From NCBI GenBank assembly GCA_026874595.1, contig CM049314.1, positions 24,873,729-24,937,728 of the forward strand: DNA of 64,000 bases. The letters run 5' to 3'. The position numbers and the translations under genes are program-made. Below are positions 47,601 to 56,415 of this stretch, in pieces (positions within the stretch are counted from its first letter, which is position 1; each line of letters begins with the position of its first letter). This stretch comes from Sipunculus nudus. Lineage: Eukaryota > Annelida > Sipuncula > Golfingiida > Sipunculidae. A model generated the notes under the pieces. That model was not told where the DNA came from and made no database searches. It worked only from the letters and a program-made list of their open reading frames with translations.

Positions 47601-48948
47601 TTCCCCATAAAAGTGCCTACTGTCATTTTGCAGATGGTTACTTGTCGTCAGAGGAGGAAAAAGCCCTCCTGTCATGGGAAACACTGCAAGCCTACGACTT
47701 CATAAATCAATGTGAAAAGATTGGACAACGTAAAAGGTACACGCAAACTGACACACACCCACACACCTATATACAAACGAAATCGTTAGTTCTAATGCAG
47801 TTTACTCATGTTATTCACCACCAACAAATAAAACAAAAATAATCTTCGATTTTCTTTTAGACTAAGGTGACTATATAGACTGCTGTCTCTATAACTATAG
47901 CTTAGCTGTTTACTCTTCACAGGTTACCAAAAGCGCAATGAAAATTGTCACCCAGAACTCCCCAATATGGCTAGATTATCTCCGATCCATCATATTGTTC
48001 ATTTATTTTCATTTTTAAGATTCTCGTTGACTTATACATGGTCCTTTCCCAGGGTATACTACAAGTATGTCTTTTCAGCTGTAAATTAAGTAGTGGTAAA
48101 ACTATATCTGATCAAGATATCGCTCGTAATGTAAATAAAAATTTTCCTTAATATAAGATAAATATAAATTTAAATCTGTTAACCTCACTCGTCCTCATGT
48201 GCCTTACCTTAATTTTATTCATAAGCACCTCCTCTCTTCCGCAATAGTACGAACCATTTATGTTTATGTGGTAAAAGGCATGTTATACGCCGTTTAAGGA
48301 AATTAAGTTGGCCAGATGAGGAGAGCAGAGTAAAAACACGCAAAGAAACAGCAAAAAATGCGCGCACACATGTGTGTCCTTGAAAGACTTTCAAGATTAA
48401 AATTTTAAAGATACATATCTCACTAATCTTCATGCAATAGATTGTTGCAATGATTTTAATAAAATTGATTTGTCACCTCTTTAATAAAATTATGGCAATT
48501 TCAAAACAATTATAACACTGACTTACTCTAAATTTTATATGTATTGGCTGTTAAACATTTGAAAGGGATATACTCAGACTTCTTTATCATGAATACAAAA
48601 CACGTATTGGCGCTGACGCTGTCTATGACTTTACTTGCAACCCGCTCTTACCTGAGGGCTCATAAAATCGAGGCCACAACAGGATTATTAAGAAGATTCA
48701 AGGAGTTTCTTCATTTACAATTATGTCTCAACCTATAACCTGACTGTTGGTAATACCAAGTCGTAACAACGGACGTACATGGGGGCTCTGCAACAGTCAT
48801 ACAAAAAATCTATTATAAAAATATTTTGCTTTTATATTTTAGAATGGCTGAATTTGTGGAAAATGAATTCGGGGCTCCAGAGGGAGAGACCGAGACCTAC
48901 AGCCGTATTTCCCAGAGGATCTCTAATGTTTTGAAGATTTCAAGGTGA
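27605..48948 (+). CDS. TRPM2-like: TRPM2-like cation channel, intact copy, 26 exons, no NUDT9-H or kinase domain
   Basis: Predicted non-selective Ca2+-permeable channel subunit, a tetramer in the plasma or an internal membrane (family knowledge). Exons: 27605-27643 (tentative), 28329-28384, 30762-31005, 31846-32026, 32477-32649, 33170-33341, 33882-33953, 34115-34224, 35208-35248, 36942-37120, 37416-37519, 38774-38899, 39371-39403, 39728-39833, 40099-40187, 40691-40791, 41370-41595, 42067-42174, 42615-42722, 42913-43041, 43877-44140, 44503-44677, 45290-45431, 45747-45916, 47634-47736, 48843-48948. All phases join, giving about 1,118 codons. Order: Cys-rich start, SLOG fold (LLISVTG, LDPNHTHFLLVDDGT, GSGR), MHR3/4, S1-S6, TRP helix with VLPPPFIL, ALLSWE helix, stop. 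Human TRPM2 is longer by its coiled coil and NUDT9-H domain, neither seen here. Every splice site is GT-AG except one GC donor at 45432. The start codon was not found; it lies upstream of 27605 or in an unrecognised exon. Confidence 0.92.
27953..27987. repeat. Inverted repeat, 15-bp arms around CAAGATGGC
   Basis: atggcggccatcttg (27953-27967), loop of 5, then caagatggctgccat; one mismatch. Both arms contain the ATGGCGGC/AAGATGGC core of a YY1-type site. Lies in the first intron of the intact gene; it may be the tip of a MITE. Confidence 0.7.
28329..28384 (+). CDS. Exon 2, start of the TRPM N-terminal region
   Basis: Acceptor tccttcag, donor CGG|gtgagc. Reads FKIRRCRRFVAAEGAAKIG and ends in phase 2, as exon 3 requires. 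It matches the IKKKEC..FV spacing that precedes the CxCGY motif in TRPM2. Confidence 0.62.
29838..30166. mobile_element. MITE-like element with GTCAGGGGCG ends
   Basis: Left end gtcaggggcggttccagg, right end cgctacgcccctgac; the termini are inverted repeats. The body carries a poly-G run and ggtccaacc, then a gaccaatgaaaaaccttaaa phrase. Same family as 58379-58557. Lies in an intron of the intact gene. Confidence 0.6.
30511..30574. repeat. (CT)n microsatellite
   Basis: Nearly pure CT over about 64 nt in the intron before exon 3. Short ORFs over it (Arg/Glu or Ser/Leu repeats) are artefacts. Confidence 0.95.
30690..30758. repeat. (TA)n microsatellite abutting exon 3 acceptor
   Basis: About 69 nt of TA run straight into the acceptor cag of exon 3, so the polypyrimidine tract is replaced by TA. 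Length variation here could affect splicing. Confidence 0.95.
30762..31005 (+). CDS. Exon 3, CxCGY motif and linker
   Basis: Acceptor tatacag directly after a (TA)n tract, donor AAG|gtaggt. Reads CMCQCGYKRSEHLGKAL, then a Gly/Ser/Glu-rich linker, then DAYGEINFGG. This matches the TRPM2 N-terminal pattern of CQCGY..EQHL followed by DAFGDI.F.G. Confidence 0.9.
31846..32026 (+). CDS. Exon 4, SLOG first strand
   Basis: Reads YIRLDKDTDM and RRPKLLISVTGSAVEC, then FRRGLLKAAASTG. LLISVTG is the hallmark of the TRPM SLOG (LSDAT) fold. Acceptor ttatcag, donor CTG|gtaaat. Confidence 0.93.
32253..32315 (+). other. Intronic block conserved with the pseudogene intron
   Basis: Reads gcgctgatacagacttgccg, then ggctgatataatttatattt; pairs with 21514-21575 on the opposite strand. 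Confidence 0.7.
32477..32649 (+). CDS. Exon 5, SLOG AWITSGGT and VATWGCV
   Basis: Reads AWITSGGTWSGVMKHVGKAA and VVLGVATWGCVTNRETL. The Arg in NRETL aligns by eye with an ADP-ribose-pocket Arg of vertebrate TRPM2. Acceptor ttgccag, donor AGG|gtaagc. Confidence 0.93.
33170..33341 (+). CDS. Exon 6, LDPNHTHFLLVDDGT
   Basis: Near-invariant TRPM motif LDPNHTHFLLVDDGT, followed by GGEIIFRTRLEAKLSE with the second candidate pocket Arg (RTRLE). Acceptor ttggcag, donor CTG|gtatag. Confidence 0.94.
33882..33953 (+). CDS. Exon 7, 72-nt exon present only in the intact copy
   Basis: Acceptor attttcag, donor CAG|gtacgt. Reads YSRKGTIRNRLDRSVDSAHD. Phase 1 on both sides, so it can be skipped without a frameshift. 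Basic N-terminal half with RKGT and RSVDS phosphosite-like motifs. No counterpart in the pseudogene. Confidence 0.75.
34115..34224 (+). CDS. Exon 8, VPVVCVALEGGRGTL
   Basis: Reads DKEPVPVVCVALEGGRGTL and NIPVVVFK, matching the IPIVCVVLEGGPGTL strand-loop of TRPM2. Acceptor tatctag, donor AAG|gtattt. Confidence 0.93.
35208..35248 (+). CDS. Exon 9, 41-nt GSGRVADI micro-exon
   Basis: Encodes GSGRVADIVAEAV, the nucleotide-loop motif that closes the SLOG fold. Acceptor ctttag, donor AAG|gtaaaa. Phase 0 to 2. Confidence 0.93.
35505..35850 (-). repeat. Copy of the dispersed tail repeat (cggacgg / cagctgact type)
   Basis: On the minus strand it reads ctcagatgactttcaatcag and then tatagct, followed by a gacagacggaggatgg-type phrase. 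This is the arrangement at 61550-61650 and 1080-1170. It sits in an intron of the intact gene. Confidence 0.5.
36262..36620. repeat. 188-bp tandem duplication ending in expanding TA tracts
   Basis: The phrase cgccgaaaattttaa occurs at 36323 and 36511 (offset 188), with matching flanks (ctactcc.../gtactcc... and ctagtctcc). Copy 1 ends in a mixed TA/TG tract, copy 2 in a pure (TA)n at about 36560-36615. Both are followed by ggggtctgactcga or a near variant. Confidence 0.85.
36942..37120 (+). CDS. Exon 10, MHR3 start
   Basis: Reads DSELKKLLGEADLTEHKQWL and KDLLTVYDIQKDINLDEAIL, equal in pattern to TRPM2 RRQLLTVFREG...DVDVAIL. Acceptor tttcag, donor AAA|gtaagt. Confidence 0.92.
37416..37519 (+). 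CDS. Exon 11, AQEWNRTDMA helix
   Basis: Reads KIQMAQEWNRTDMAIKFI, matching LAVAWNRVDIARSEIF of TRPM2. Acceptor tttgcag, donor CAC|gtgagt. Confidence 0.92.
38123..38167. repeat. (TA)n microsatellite
   Basis: About 45 nt of TA in the intron between exons 11 and 12. Confidence 0.95.
38628..38690. repeat. (TA)n microsatellite
   Basis: About 62 nt of TA, 85 nt upstream of exon 12. Confidence 0.95.
38774..38899 (+). CDS. Exon 12, VDLVKRFLHTGV
   Basis: Reads IFLKALQDNQVDLVKRFLHT, the ankyrin-like MHR helix pair known as PEFVKLFLENGV in TRPM2. Acceptor tttacag, donor TTC|gtaatg. Confidence 0.92.
39371..39403 (+). CDS. Exon 13, 33-nt micro-exon
   Basis: Acceptor gtcttag, donor AAG|gtaaga; reads NLEDSLSGKNK in phase 0. 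Fits a variable linker of MHR3/4. Supported by splice sites and phase only. Confidence 0.55.
39728..39833 (+). CDS. Exon 14, linker with VVGSLLKKL helix
   Basis: Reads DMTLKVVGSLLKKLDRDV, similar to HHVAQVLRELLG of TRPM2, then a basic stretch. Acceptor cgacag, donor AAG|gtagga, phase 0 to 1. Confidence 0.8.
40099..40187 (+). CDS. Exon 15, FFWCVVTGKKGLALLFW
   Basis: Reads RLVFFWCVVTGKKGLALLFW, matching the LLIWAIVQNRRELAGIIW block of TRPM2. Acceptor tttcag, donor AAG|gtatcg. Confidence 0.93.
40691..40791 (+). CDS. Exon 16, ALIAQRLLQRL helix
   Basis: Reads EGLVLALIAQRLLQRLRAIE, then an acidic stretch ending in ENEK, like IAAALACSKILKEL in TRPM2. Acceptor atgtcag, donor GAA|gtatgg. Confidence 0.92.
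41370..41595 (+). CDS. Exon 17, end of MHR4
   Basis: Reads DQDRCRNLVVRE, then KTALDFAYECNNRSFVAHPV and WRGEIS, the pattern TTCLQLALEAKDMKFVSH...WWGQLS of TRPM2. Acceptor ttttcag, donor AGG|gtagat. Confidence 0.94.
42067..42174 (+). CDS. Exon 18, pre-S1 hydrophobic helix and acidic linker
   Basis: Reads IMLAVVVPFVAGLILKREQ, then an Asp-rich stretch (DDDGDDMDEP). Corresponds to CMLAFPLLLTGLISFREK of TRPM2. Acceptor gttgtag, donor CGA|gtacgt. Confidence 0.92.
42615..42722 (+). CDS. Exon 19, HVYQAPLVKLILNT before S1
   Basis: Reads CLHVYQAPLVKLILNT; donor ACG|gtgaga. An upstream acceptor (start 42561) would add 18 in-frame codons. The shorter form is chosen because the pseudogene homologue ends similarly. 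Confidence 0.85.
42913..43041 (+). CDS. Exon 20, S1 and S2 with EELRQ
   Basis: S1 reads VFFLAFLVLFSFSLCC and S2 reads VLIVWVTSMFFEELRQ. The second Glu and the Gln of EELRQ align with the Ca2+-coordinating E and Q of TRPM2/4/5. Acceptor gttttag, donor CAG|gtatgt. Confidence 0.94.
43877..44140 (+). CDS. Exon 21, S3-S4 with FWNILD
   Basis: S3 begins DFWNILDISAVILYATALVL; its N and D match the other Ca2+-site residues. S3/S4 continue RIIGAFGGVCYFLRFLDIFS and LLGPKVLMLGQM. S4 lacks a regular basic ladder, as in other TRPM channels. Confidence 0.94.
44503..44677 (+). CDS. Exon 22, S5 and selectivity filter YGE
   Basis: S5 reads GGYVLILLVLVCGFGVVSQA; the pore helix and filter read RPYFHIYGELFFDEVE. 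The filter is YGE, as in TRPM1/3/6/7-type pores, and not the FGQ of human TRPM2. Acceptor cttgtcag, donor AAT|gtacgc. Confidence 0.94.
45290..45431 (+). CDS. Exon 23, outer pore and S6, GC splice donor
   Basis: Two Cys (NCQAG..., GERCPDRAG) flank the outer pore loop; S6 reads YILFTNVLVLNLIIAMF. The intron begins gcacga. Splicing at this GC is the only way seen to reach exon 24 in frame; read-through gives a stop after 27 extra codons. Confidence 0.88.
45747..45916 (+). CDS. Exon 24, TRP helix and VLPPPFIL
   Basis: Reads FTVTKIHENNNKYWRMQRYH, then FNNRPVLPPPFILFPHI, the TRPM TRP helix and following signature. Acceptor accgcag, donor ATG|gtaaat. Confidence 0.94.
47634..47736 (+). CDS. Exon 25, EEEKALLSWE helix
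   Basis: Reads LSSEEEKALLSWETLQAYDF, matching KNEEAALLSWEIYLKENYL of TRPM2. Acceptor tttgcag, donor AAG|gtacac. Confidence 0.9.
48843..48948 (+). CDS. Exon 26, short C-terminus and stop
   Basis: Reads MAEFVENEFG, then TETYSRISQRISNVLKIS, and ends TGA at 48946-48948. A CAAG|gtgatt donor overlaps the stop, so a spliced extension is possible, but no NUDT9-H (Nudix) or kinase sequence was found downstream to 62076. Confidence 0.78.
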
Positions 48949-50589
48949 TTTGTGAGTTAGCTGGTAGCCAATCACATTTCGTCAGATGACAGCAAGACGC
49001 CAATGAGGTTGCGCCTAACGAGAGTACACGGTATTGTCCATGCCACGCATTCACTATGGTTGTATTATTCTATCGTGGTCATATTCATCATGTAATTTTA
49101 TCATGTATGGTTTATTTTGGGAAATGTCAGTGTCTTCCATAAAATATTTTGAATAAAGTAGATAAAAAGACAGACATGATCACCCATGGTCTAAACAGAC
49201 TTGATTATGAATATTATTGTACGTGTAAAGCAAGAAACAGAATATAATACAAGGCTGTACAGCAGCCAACTGTACACAAATAAAAATATTTCCCTGAATT
49301 TTTACGACTTTCAGTTGACATTTTCTATCAATCATAGCTACATATTCGTTTTTGAAAATCGGTCCAAATAACGTCCATACTGCTTATGTATAACGCACTC
49401 AAAATTAAAGGGGAGGGGGCAGGGTAATATACTTCCCGGCTTTGCTATTTGTATATCCAATCAAAATATATTCATGCAACGTTTAAATTCAAACATGTCA
49501 GGCCATATGACGCAATTAGATTCGAAATCGAATTGATTATTCGGTTCCCTAAGCGTATCCTCGTAAAAACTCTTATATCAGCAATCATATTGGTATAAAC
49601 CGAGAGCCTTATTCATTCTGAGGATACTTGCAATAGCGATGTTTGTTGTTTAACTGTTACCATTTAACACCGATTCCTTACTGGATACCAGAATCTGTTT
49701 TATTTATTTGTGTGCGTCGCCTAGTAACACTTTTGCAAACTCGACTAAGATAAATGTCCAACTGTACCAATTGACGTTTGTATAAAGCATCAAACTTTTG
49801 TGGGAAGCTGTAAGGAGATTGAAATATATGGGAAAAATAACATATAACAGCAAATTAGAAATAGAAGATTACCGCACATTTGGAAAAATGGGACAAAACA
49901 AGGAAACATTTTATAACATACAGTAGCTTTTGTAGTTTTAGTATTGAAAAGTAAACAGCATGGAAAAAATGTATTCTGTAAAGACCACTAGTATATATGT
50001 ATATACTCCATGAGCGAATTACAAATTATAAATTTAGAGTATGGTTGAAATAATATAGAGGAACTTTTGTTTGTATAATTGTCCTTTACATTGTATTTGA
50101 TGTTTATGTACACAAATGTATTAAGTGTATTTCTTATGATTTTTTTTTTGCAAAAACAATATATTAAAAAATAACTTAATCTAAAAAAAGAATTTAACTT
50201 TTATGTTTAAATTTATCAATCATCTCTCTATCTTTATATGAGAGGTCAGCTAGTGCAAGCAGGAAAAGAGACATGATTGTGAGTTCTCAAAATTATCTTC
50301 AAAACCCATGCTTTAACAGCACGTACCTTTAAAATAATTTCACATAAACAAAAATAACAGCCTAGCGTTTGTTTCAGTTAACTTTGAAAGGCTAAAATTC
50401 ATACAATCCTTTTAATCATAACATGTTATATTTCAATAGACTGTCATTTGCCAGAGCTGGAATGGTTGTATTGTCAACAGGAAATAAATCCATTATCACC
50501 TTTATGCACCAGCTAGCCTGTACATTTTGCGAACTTTTAATACTAGTTTTGTCTACACAAAAATGATACATATAATGTAAACTATTCAT
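48949..50589. other. Intergenic, no gene seen
   Basis: AT-rich sequence downstream of the intact channel gene. Apart from the AATAAA at 49152 I see no exon, repeat or Nudix-type sequence. Confidence 0.6.
49152..49157 (+). terminator. Candidate polyadenylation signal AATAAA
   Basis: First AATAAA after the stop codon at 48948, about 200 nt downstream. It would give a short 3' UTR. Confidence 0.45.
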
Positions 50590-51610
50590 TTAAATTAGGG
50601 CCTGCTTAAGCACACAAAGAACAAGATATATGCTCTAGAGAGAAAGATTACCAGGTTAGAAAAAGTAAATAGTGACTTGAAAAAAGAATATCAGAAAGCT
50701 TAGAGAAAGCTCACCAAGCAAAAGTACTGGTCGGTAATATCGTGCATTACTCTTTTTGCCTTAATGTTAGAATCACAGGGGTTACAGAAACGGCAACGGA
50801 TAAACACTGTAAAGAAACAGTGTATAGCATACTGAATGCATAAATGCACATGAACCTATCATCAAATGCAAAGTTACTGCACGCAGAGGCTAAAGACCAA
50901 TAAAAGTGAGCTTAAAAATACAAATGACAGGAACGCAAAGAGAGAAAACATCTAAAAAATACAAGGGTCATGATTTTTAATGATATATGTAAAAAAATGG
51001 TTCACATGTTCAACTGATTTAGAAATGGCCCTAAGTTACAAACTGCTTGGTCTTTGAATGACAAAATATTTGCAAAGGATAAAGATAATTCTTATCACAT
51101 TGTTGAAGTGAAATATGGTGATACGTTTGAGTTGTTCCTACATAAGTCATTATATTGTATATAATACTGGGACAAACAATGCATTGAATATGTGATGTAT
51201 ACTTTTCTTATATTGATTATTATATAATCATAATAACTAAAAGAAGCAGGCCCAAATATCATTTCGGTTAATTTCAAAGTTGGTACTTTTAATTATTATT
51301 AATTTAAGTGTATGTCAAATCCTTGTCTTTGTTATTCTTGTAATTGAAGGATGGATGTATTTATTTAATTGGAGGTACCATGAGAGTGATATTCAATTCT
51401 TTTTATCCCTTTAAACACACCTAAGTGTAACAGAGCAAATTGTATGAATTTAATCGCTTTAAATGTTATTGGAATGAGTAAGTATGAAAAGGGAAGAAAA
51501 CATTTCAATTGGTTTCATGCACATGATTATGTTCAAGGAGAGGGAATTATTCAAGCGTACATAATGTTTAATGTTGATATGAGGAAATTCAAAAGCAGAC
51601 AGTAGGAGAT
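50590..51610 (+). mobile_element. Decayed non-LTR retrotransposon: ORF1 C-terminal part and start of endonuclease
   Basis: A coiled-coil remnant IYALERKITRLEKVN (about 50617-50667) is followed by NVRITGVTETATD (50762-50800), then by LQTAWSLNDKIFAKDKDN (about 51030-51085), the usual end of ORF1 in such elements. Further on, LIALNVIGMSKYEKGRKHFN (about 51440-51505) resembles the start of an APE-type endonuclease. Stops and frame changes are present and the RT is missing. Interpretation rests on family patterns; no search was run. Confidence 0.65.
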
Positions 51611-53579
51611 ATATCTATCTATATTTTCTTATGTTGAGGTGACTGGTGTTCGTTATTCAATGTAAGTGTGGTTTATGTTCTGATATATATAGAAATACAA
51701 TAAAGAATTGTTTAAATCAAAACAAGATTGCCGTTATCAATCATCTATCGATCAACGTATGAGTGGCGCTATTTGTAGCAAAATGAAACGAGGCCTACAG
51801 GCCTAATGCGAAAATATGCAGTGGGATATACACCAGGTATAAAGCGTCCATGACAACATGCTTGGCAATTTTTTTAAAGTGCTTGATTATTTTCAAATAC
51901 CTTTTTTCTCAAATTGACATATTTGTCACAGACTGGCCTACAAGGAGGTTAAGACCACAGCCGGGTGTGTGGGTTCATGTTTACGTGGAGTTACACGACT
52001 GAATCCTTCCGCTTCCGCACATATTTCCAAGTTCACTGTAATCAGTACAAGATATAATCTACACTGTAGCTCTTTAATACCACAACCTGGATTGTACACA
52101 CGGTGATACATTAGTCTGCCGACTGCCCTTACATCGTCACCATCTGCAAATATATCAACCATTGTCTAACAGCAATCGAACATGAACAAGTCAACATCTC
52201 GTCTGACCAACAACACAGGCAACACGGAAACTGGCGAGTTGTGACCTCTGACCCCATTGCCAGGGACACCGCATGCGGTAGTAAGCCTTACACGGGAGGT
52301 TTCAACAAAAAATAACAACAAAACATATATTGCTCGGGGGAATCTAATCTCCAACCGCGAAATATTGATAAATTTTTTATCAAAATATTTAGAATAATTA
52401 CACATGCCTATTCGAAGCAAAATCAGGATAAAAATATATTTTATTCATTGATTTATGTTACATATCAACTGGATGTGGACACCAATTATTTATGTTGCTT
52501 GTACAGCTCTGCTTATACACCCATAGAGTTCAGTCTGTTAATACAATAAGCCTACTAGCTATGTTTACAATGTATCTCACAGTCCTTTCATTGTTTCAGG
52601 TCCAATAATTCAACCAAAACTAATTAATGTAAACGAAAGCCAATGAAGAATATTTATTGTGCAATTGCACAGAATTTGAAACAATAGTTTTGCAGAAAAA
52701 GACTTTTACAGCCCTCAATTCAACATGGGCTTACTGGGTCAGAAGGCTATTTTCAGCTTTCTGTAACTCTTCAAAAAATCAATCAACCCGATCGGTTCTC
52801 ATAGAGTTGAGAGAACCCTACACCGGGATAATTCTTGTGAAAAAATTAACAATTCAGCTTTATAGTTTCATTATGAAACATTTTAATTGAGAACTGAAAG
52901 AGGCTTTTTTTACCGTAAAAAATGTCGATACAGGTGGCGCCACGAAAAAAAACCCTCAATTTCAAATATAATTCATGTCATCGACATTTGGATAAAACTT
53001 GCTGATGCTAGCCCCTGCTGCTTCAGAGACTGTATTGTTAGCATGCCTACTTGGCCAAATGACTAAGTTCAAATTCCTGTAAATCTGCCAAAAAATCATC
53101 AACCCAAAATCATTTGAACAAACGTGAGAGTGCTCGTCTCTGGGATCATTTCTGTGAAAAATTGAACAGCTTCATAGCTTTTCCCTTGCTAGCTCCTGCA
53201 GTTTTTGAGAAAGTATGAGCTGACGACGGACGACGGCTGACGTCACAAAAATCGCATAAGCTCGCAGGTCAGCCTGAAATACGCAAATATACTTTGAAAA
53301 TTCCATTTTAGATGGAAAATTGTGAACTAATTCTCAATTTTATTCTCGTGGGGACTCTGTCATGTTCTTCCATTACAATGGTCACCTAATATGGGTTACA
53401 ATTCTTGAAATTCAAAATATGGAGATTTATTCAAGTAGAATGTGGCTTATTTTATTCATGCTTTCCATTCTCTATGGCATGATTACGTGGCCCACTCTGG
53501 AAGTTTTCCGCTGTCTGTCTCTCTTCTCATCTGCGACTTTTAAAACCAGCCAAAGCACATAAAGATGTGCTTCTATTTT
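51611..53579. other. Intergenic with a repeat-like part
   Basis: The minus-strand stretch 51938-52420 has two adjoining open frames (84 and 74 codons) and more CpG than its surroundings, but matches no family I know. 52690-53230 contains two similar phrases (tgtaactcttcaaaaaatca and tgtaaatctgccaaaaaatc, each before a caac/ccg turn), suggesting a degenerate tandem repeat. Confidence 0.45.
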
Positions 53580-55260
53580 TCCTGAGATAGCGGTTGTTCA
53601 TTTGATCAGATCCAAATGTTCTCTGTCTGTCTGCCTAGTGACTGTCCGTCTGTTTTGCTGTCTTATTTCCGGCTATTTCCGGCAAGCGTCCGACCTCTGG
53701 TCGTCTAGTTTGTTTGTCTGTCTGTCTGTCTGTCTCCAGCCTAAAATGCACAGTTTTGCAACGATCGCTTTCAAACTTACTTACACAGTTGATGTACAAC
53801 CAAAAGTGCCCGAAGCCTATTGAATTTTAAAATTATCAGTCAACGGTCAAGGTCAAGGTCATCAAAAGTTTGCAAAACGGTTTTTCCTTCATATCTTTGT
53901 CACTATTAGTCGTATCTACTTCAACGGAAGCTCATTTTAATCGTCATTCCAAGGCTTTTCTTCTGGTGTATAGCGGCTTCAAATTTCCGGTAACCATGGT
54001 TACGCATTTTGGGGGAAAAATAATGATATTCGAAAATAAGGGGTCTTATTTTGTAAGTTTTAAAGCTACAGAGATCTAGTTTTTTGCATCAGGTAGCATA
54101 CAAGTAGTATTGTTTGCTTATTCTGCAAGTCTCGCAATATCTCGTCAAACGAGATATTTCGAGATATCGCTTAGTGATTGCCTAGATTTCGCAAGTATGC
54201 AGGAATCATTTTGAAACTAATATATCTTATTTCTTACACTAATATCTCGAAACAGTTTTTTAATTTTCCAGATATGGCCGCTAGGGGGCGCTGCACTCGA
54301 AATTCCTCAACATAACTTTTTTTGGGCTATATCTCGAAAATTATAAACCTCAATTACAGAAACTATAGCTTATTTTCTTCCTCTGGGTCGTTTTCATAAG
54401 CTGAGTAAGTCATCTGGTCGTTTTGAAACTGGTACATCTTATGTCTAACAGTAATATCTCGAAATGTATTTTTCATTTTCAGAATATGGCTGTTAGGGGG
54501 CGTTGCATTCGAACCTCCCCAACATTTTATGTTTTGCCCATATCTCCAGAACTATAAACCTCAGTAACATAACCTAAGTTTAACTTATTTTCTTTCCATG
54601 AGTTGTCTCCATAACCTGGACAAGTGATCTGGTGTCAATCTTGTGTCACTTTGCCAGTATGTCTGTCTGTTTGTCAGTTGTCCGCAATTTCGCCTGCTTG
54701 CTGGTTCTTGTGTCTTACATATACCATTCTTCAGTTTTGAAGGAATCCCTTTCAAACTGGTACATGCTATGTCTTACACTAATATCTCAGATTTTTCATT
54801 TTCTGGATATTGCGGCTAGGGGGCGCTGCACATGACCTTCCGATATATTAATTTTTTTGCCATATTTTCAAAACTATAAACCTCAGTTACCTACATAAAC
54901 TATAGCTTATTTTCTTCCTCTGAGTCTTATCCATAACCTGGTTAAGTCATCTGGTCTAAAGCTTGTGTCACTTTGTCAGTATGTCTGTCTGTTTGTCATT
55001 TGTTGTCAGCTATGTCTGCTTTCATGTTCTTTTGTGTGATATATGTCGTTCAACAGCCTTAACTTTTCACCAGTCGCTCTGAAAGTCACTCAATTGTCAA
55101 CCCGACAGTTTGTTCTGTCTGTCCGTCTGTTTGTCATTTCAACTTCTGGCAAGCGTACGACCTATGGTCGTCTAGGTTTTTTTTTTTTTTTTTGGCCTAT
55201 TTTTCATCACAAATCCAGGAGATTACTAGAGCTTTAGCTCATGAGACGTCACATAACGGA
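53580..55260. repeat. Degenerate tandem repeat with GTCTGTCTGT and GGCTAGGGGGCGCTGCA
   Basis: The phrase (c/g)taggggg(c)gctgca or a variant occurs at about 54282, 54493 and 54814. The phrase gtatgtctgtctgtttgtca occurs near 54657 and 54980. The phrase tataaacctca(a/g)t recurs four times. A (C)TGT run lies at 53707-53733. Small frames in it are repeat translations. Confidence 0.7.
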
Positions 55261-56415
55261 GTAAGCCAATGTTGATGTTGGGTTAGCACTGATTATTATA
55301 AGAATAAACACCAACTTATCATTTGTTGATTTAAGTGGATAATTTTGAACCTACCCATGACGTAAAACGAATCTGGCATATTTGCACGTGTGTGTACGTA
55401 CGCGTGAAGCACTCTAGCAATTAAGCATACTTTTTACAATATTCAATGACGTTTAAATTGTTTCTTATCCGATTTGCTACTTTTTGCATTCTTCGTCAGC
55501 AAATTAGGCACAAATTGACTGACCATTAATAAAAGCGGTACCCGTTATTATAATTGAAAACGACCATTAACAGAAATCACTGCTTGAACTTGTTCCGGCA
55601 GCACATAATACGATTAACAAAATTAGATATTTTGGATTGGTGTAAAATTCATGTACAATATCAAAATTATTTATCAGACAGAATATTACTGAATGCAAAT
55701 TGTTTTATATTACTGTGTGCCATTTTTAAAAAAAAATGATAAATTAAATCAAGTTTCATTACAGTTTTCATTAAATGAACGCAAGTATATAGCCATACGT
55801 TCAGATAAAATATAAAACCCCTATATTAGAATGCCCTGAAATGATATTTATAAATCACATTACACTGACAAGACTTTATTTCATAAAGTATGGGAGATCT
55901 TGTGACAGTAAGCTTGAATAAGTATCAATATATTTGATTATTTCCTTCCTAACTTTATTTAAGGATTTTTATTTTTATAAAAGGAACAAAAAGTTATTAA
56001 AAAGTATTTAAGTAATTATAGCTTTTTAAATAAAGCGAATACAGGCCTGCCACAGGTAAATGATCGAAAAGAAGAGTTAATGTCCCGGAAAAAGGAGTTG
56101 ACTTTATTGAAATAAATAGTGAAAAAGATTAAATTAGAGTCAATTTCCCTATTTTCAACACAGACAGAATAAAGACGTGCTTTGCGTACCACAATTGTGT
56201 ATATATATCCATGCATTTCGTTCCCAAAGTCATAAACATACATGGCTTACATCCCCCCGCATGAAGATAAGACAATTTCCACATGTTGTGACACAGGCTG
56301 GACATTTAAACACACAAAAATTGTGAAATGTCCCATTCTTGTTCTGCCTGGACTGTTACAGCACGAGAGAAATAATGTATATCAAAATTCTTTCATGAAA
56401 AAAAAGGGGGGGGGG
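55261..56415. other. Intergenic, nothing recognised
   Basis: AT-rich; ends in an A/G homopolymer run at about 56399-56418. Confidence 0.5.

Noticed and set aside
51938-52420. Two adjoining minus-strand open frames (84 and 74 codons)
   Set aside because: More CpG than the surroundings, but no domain, splice structure or promoter recognised; not called as a gene.
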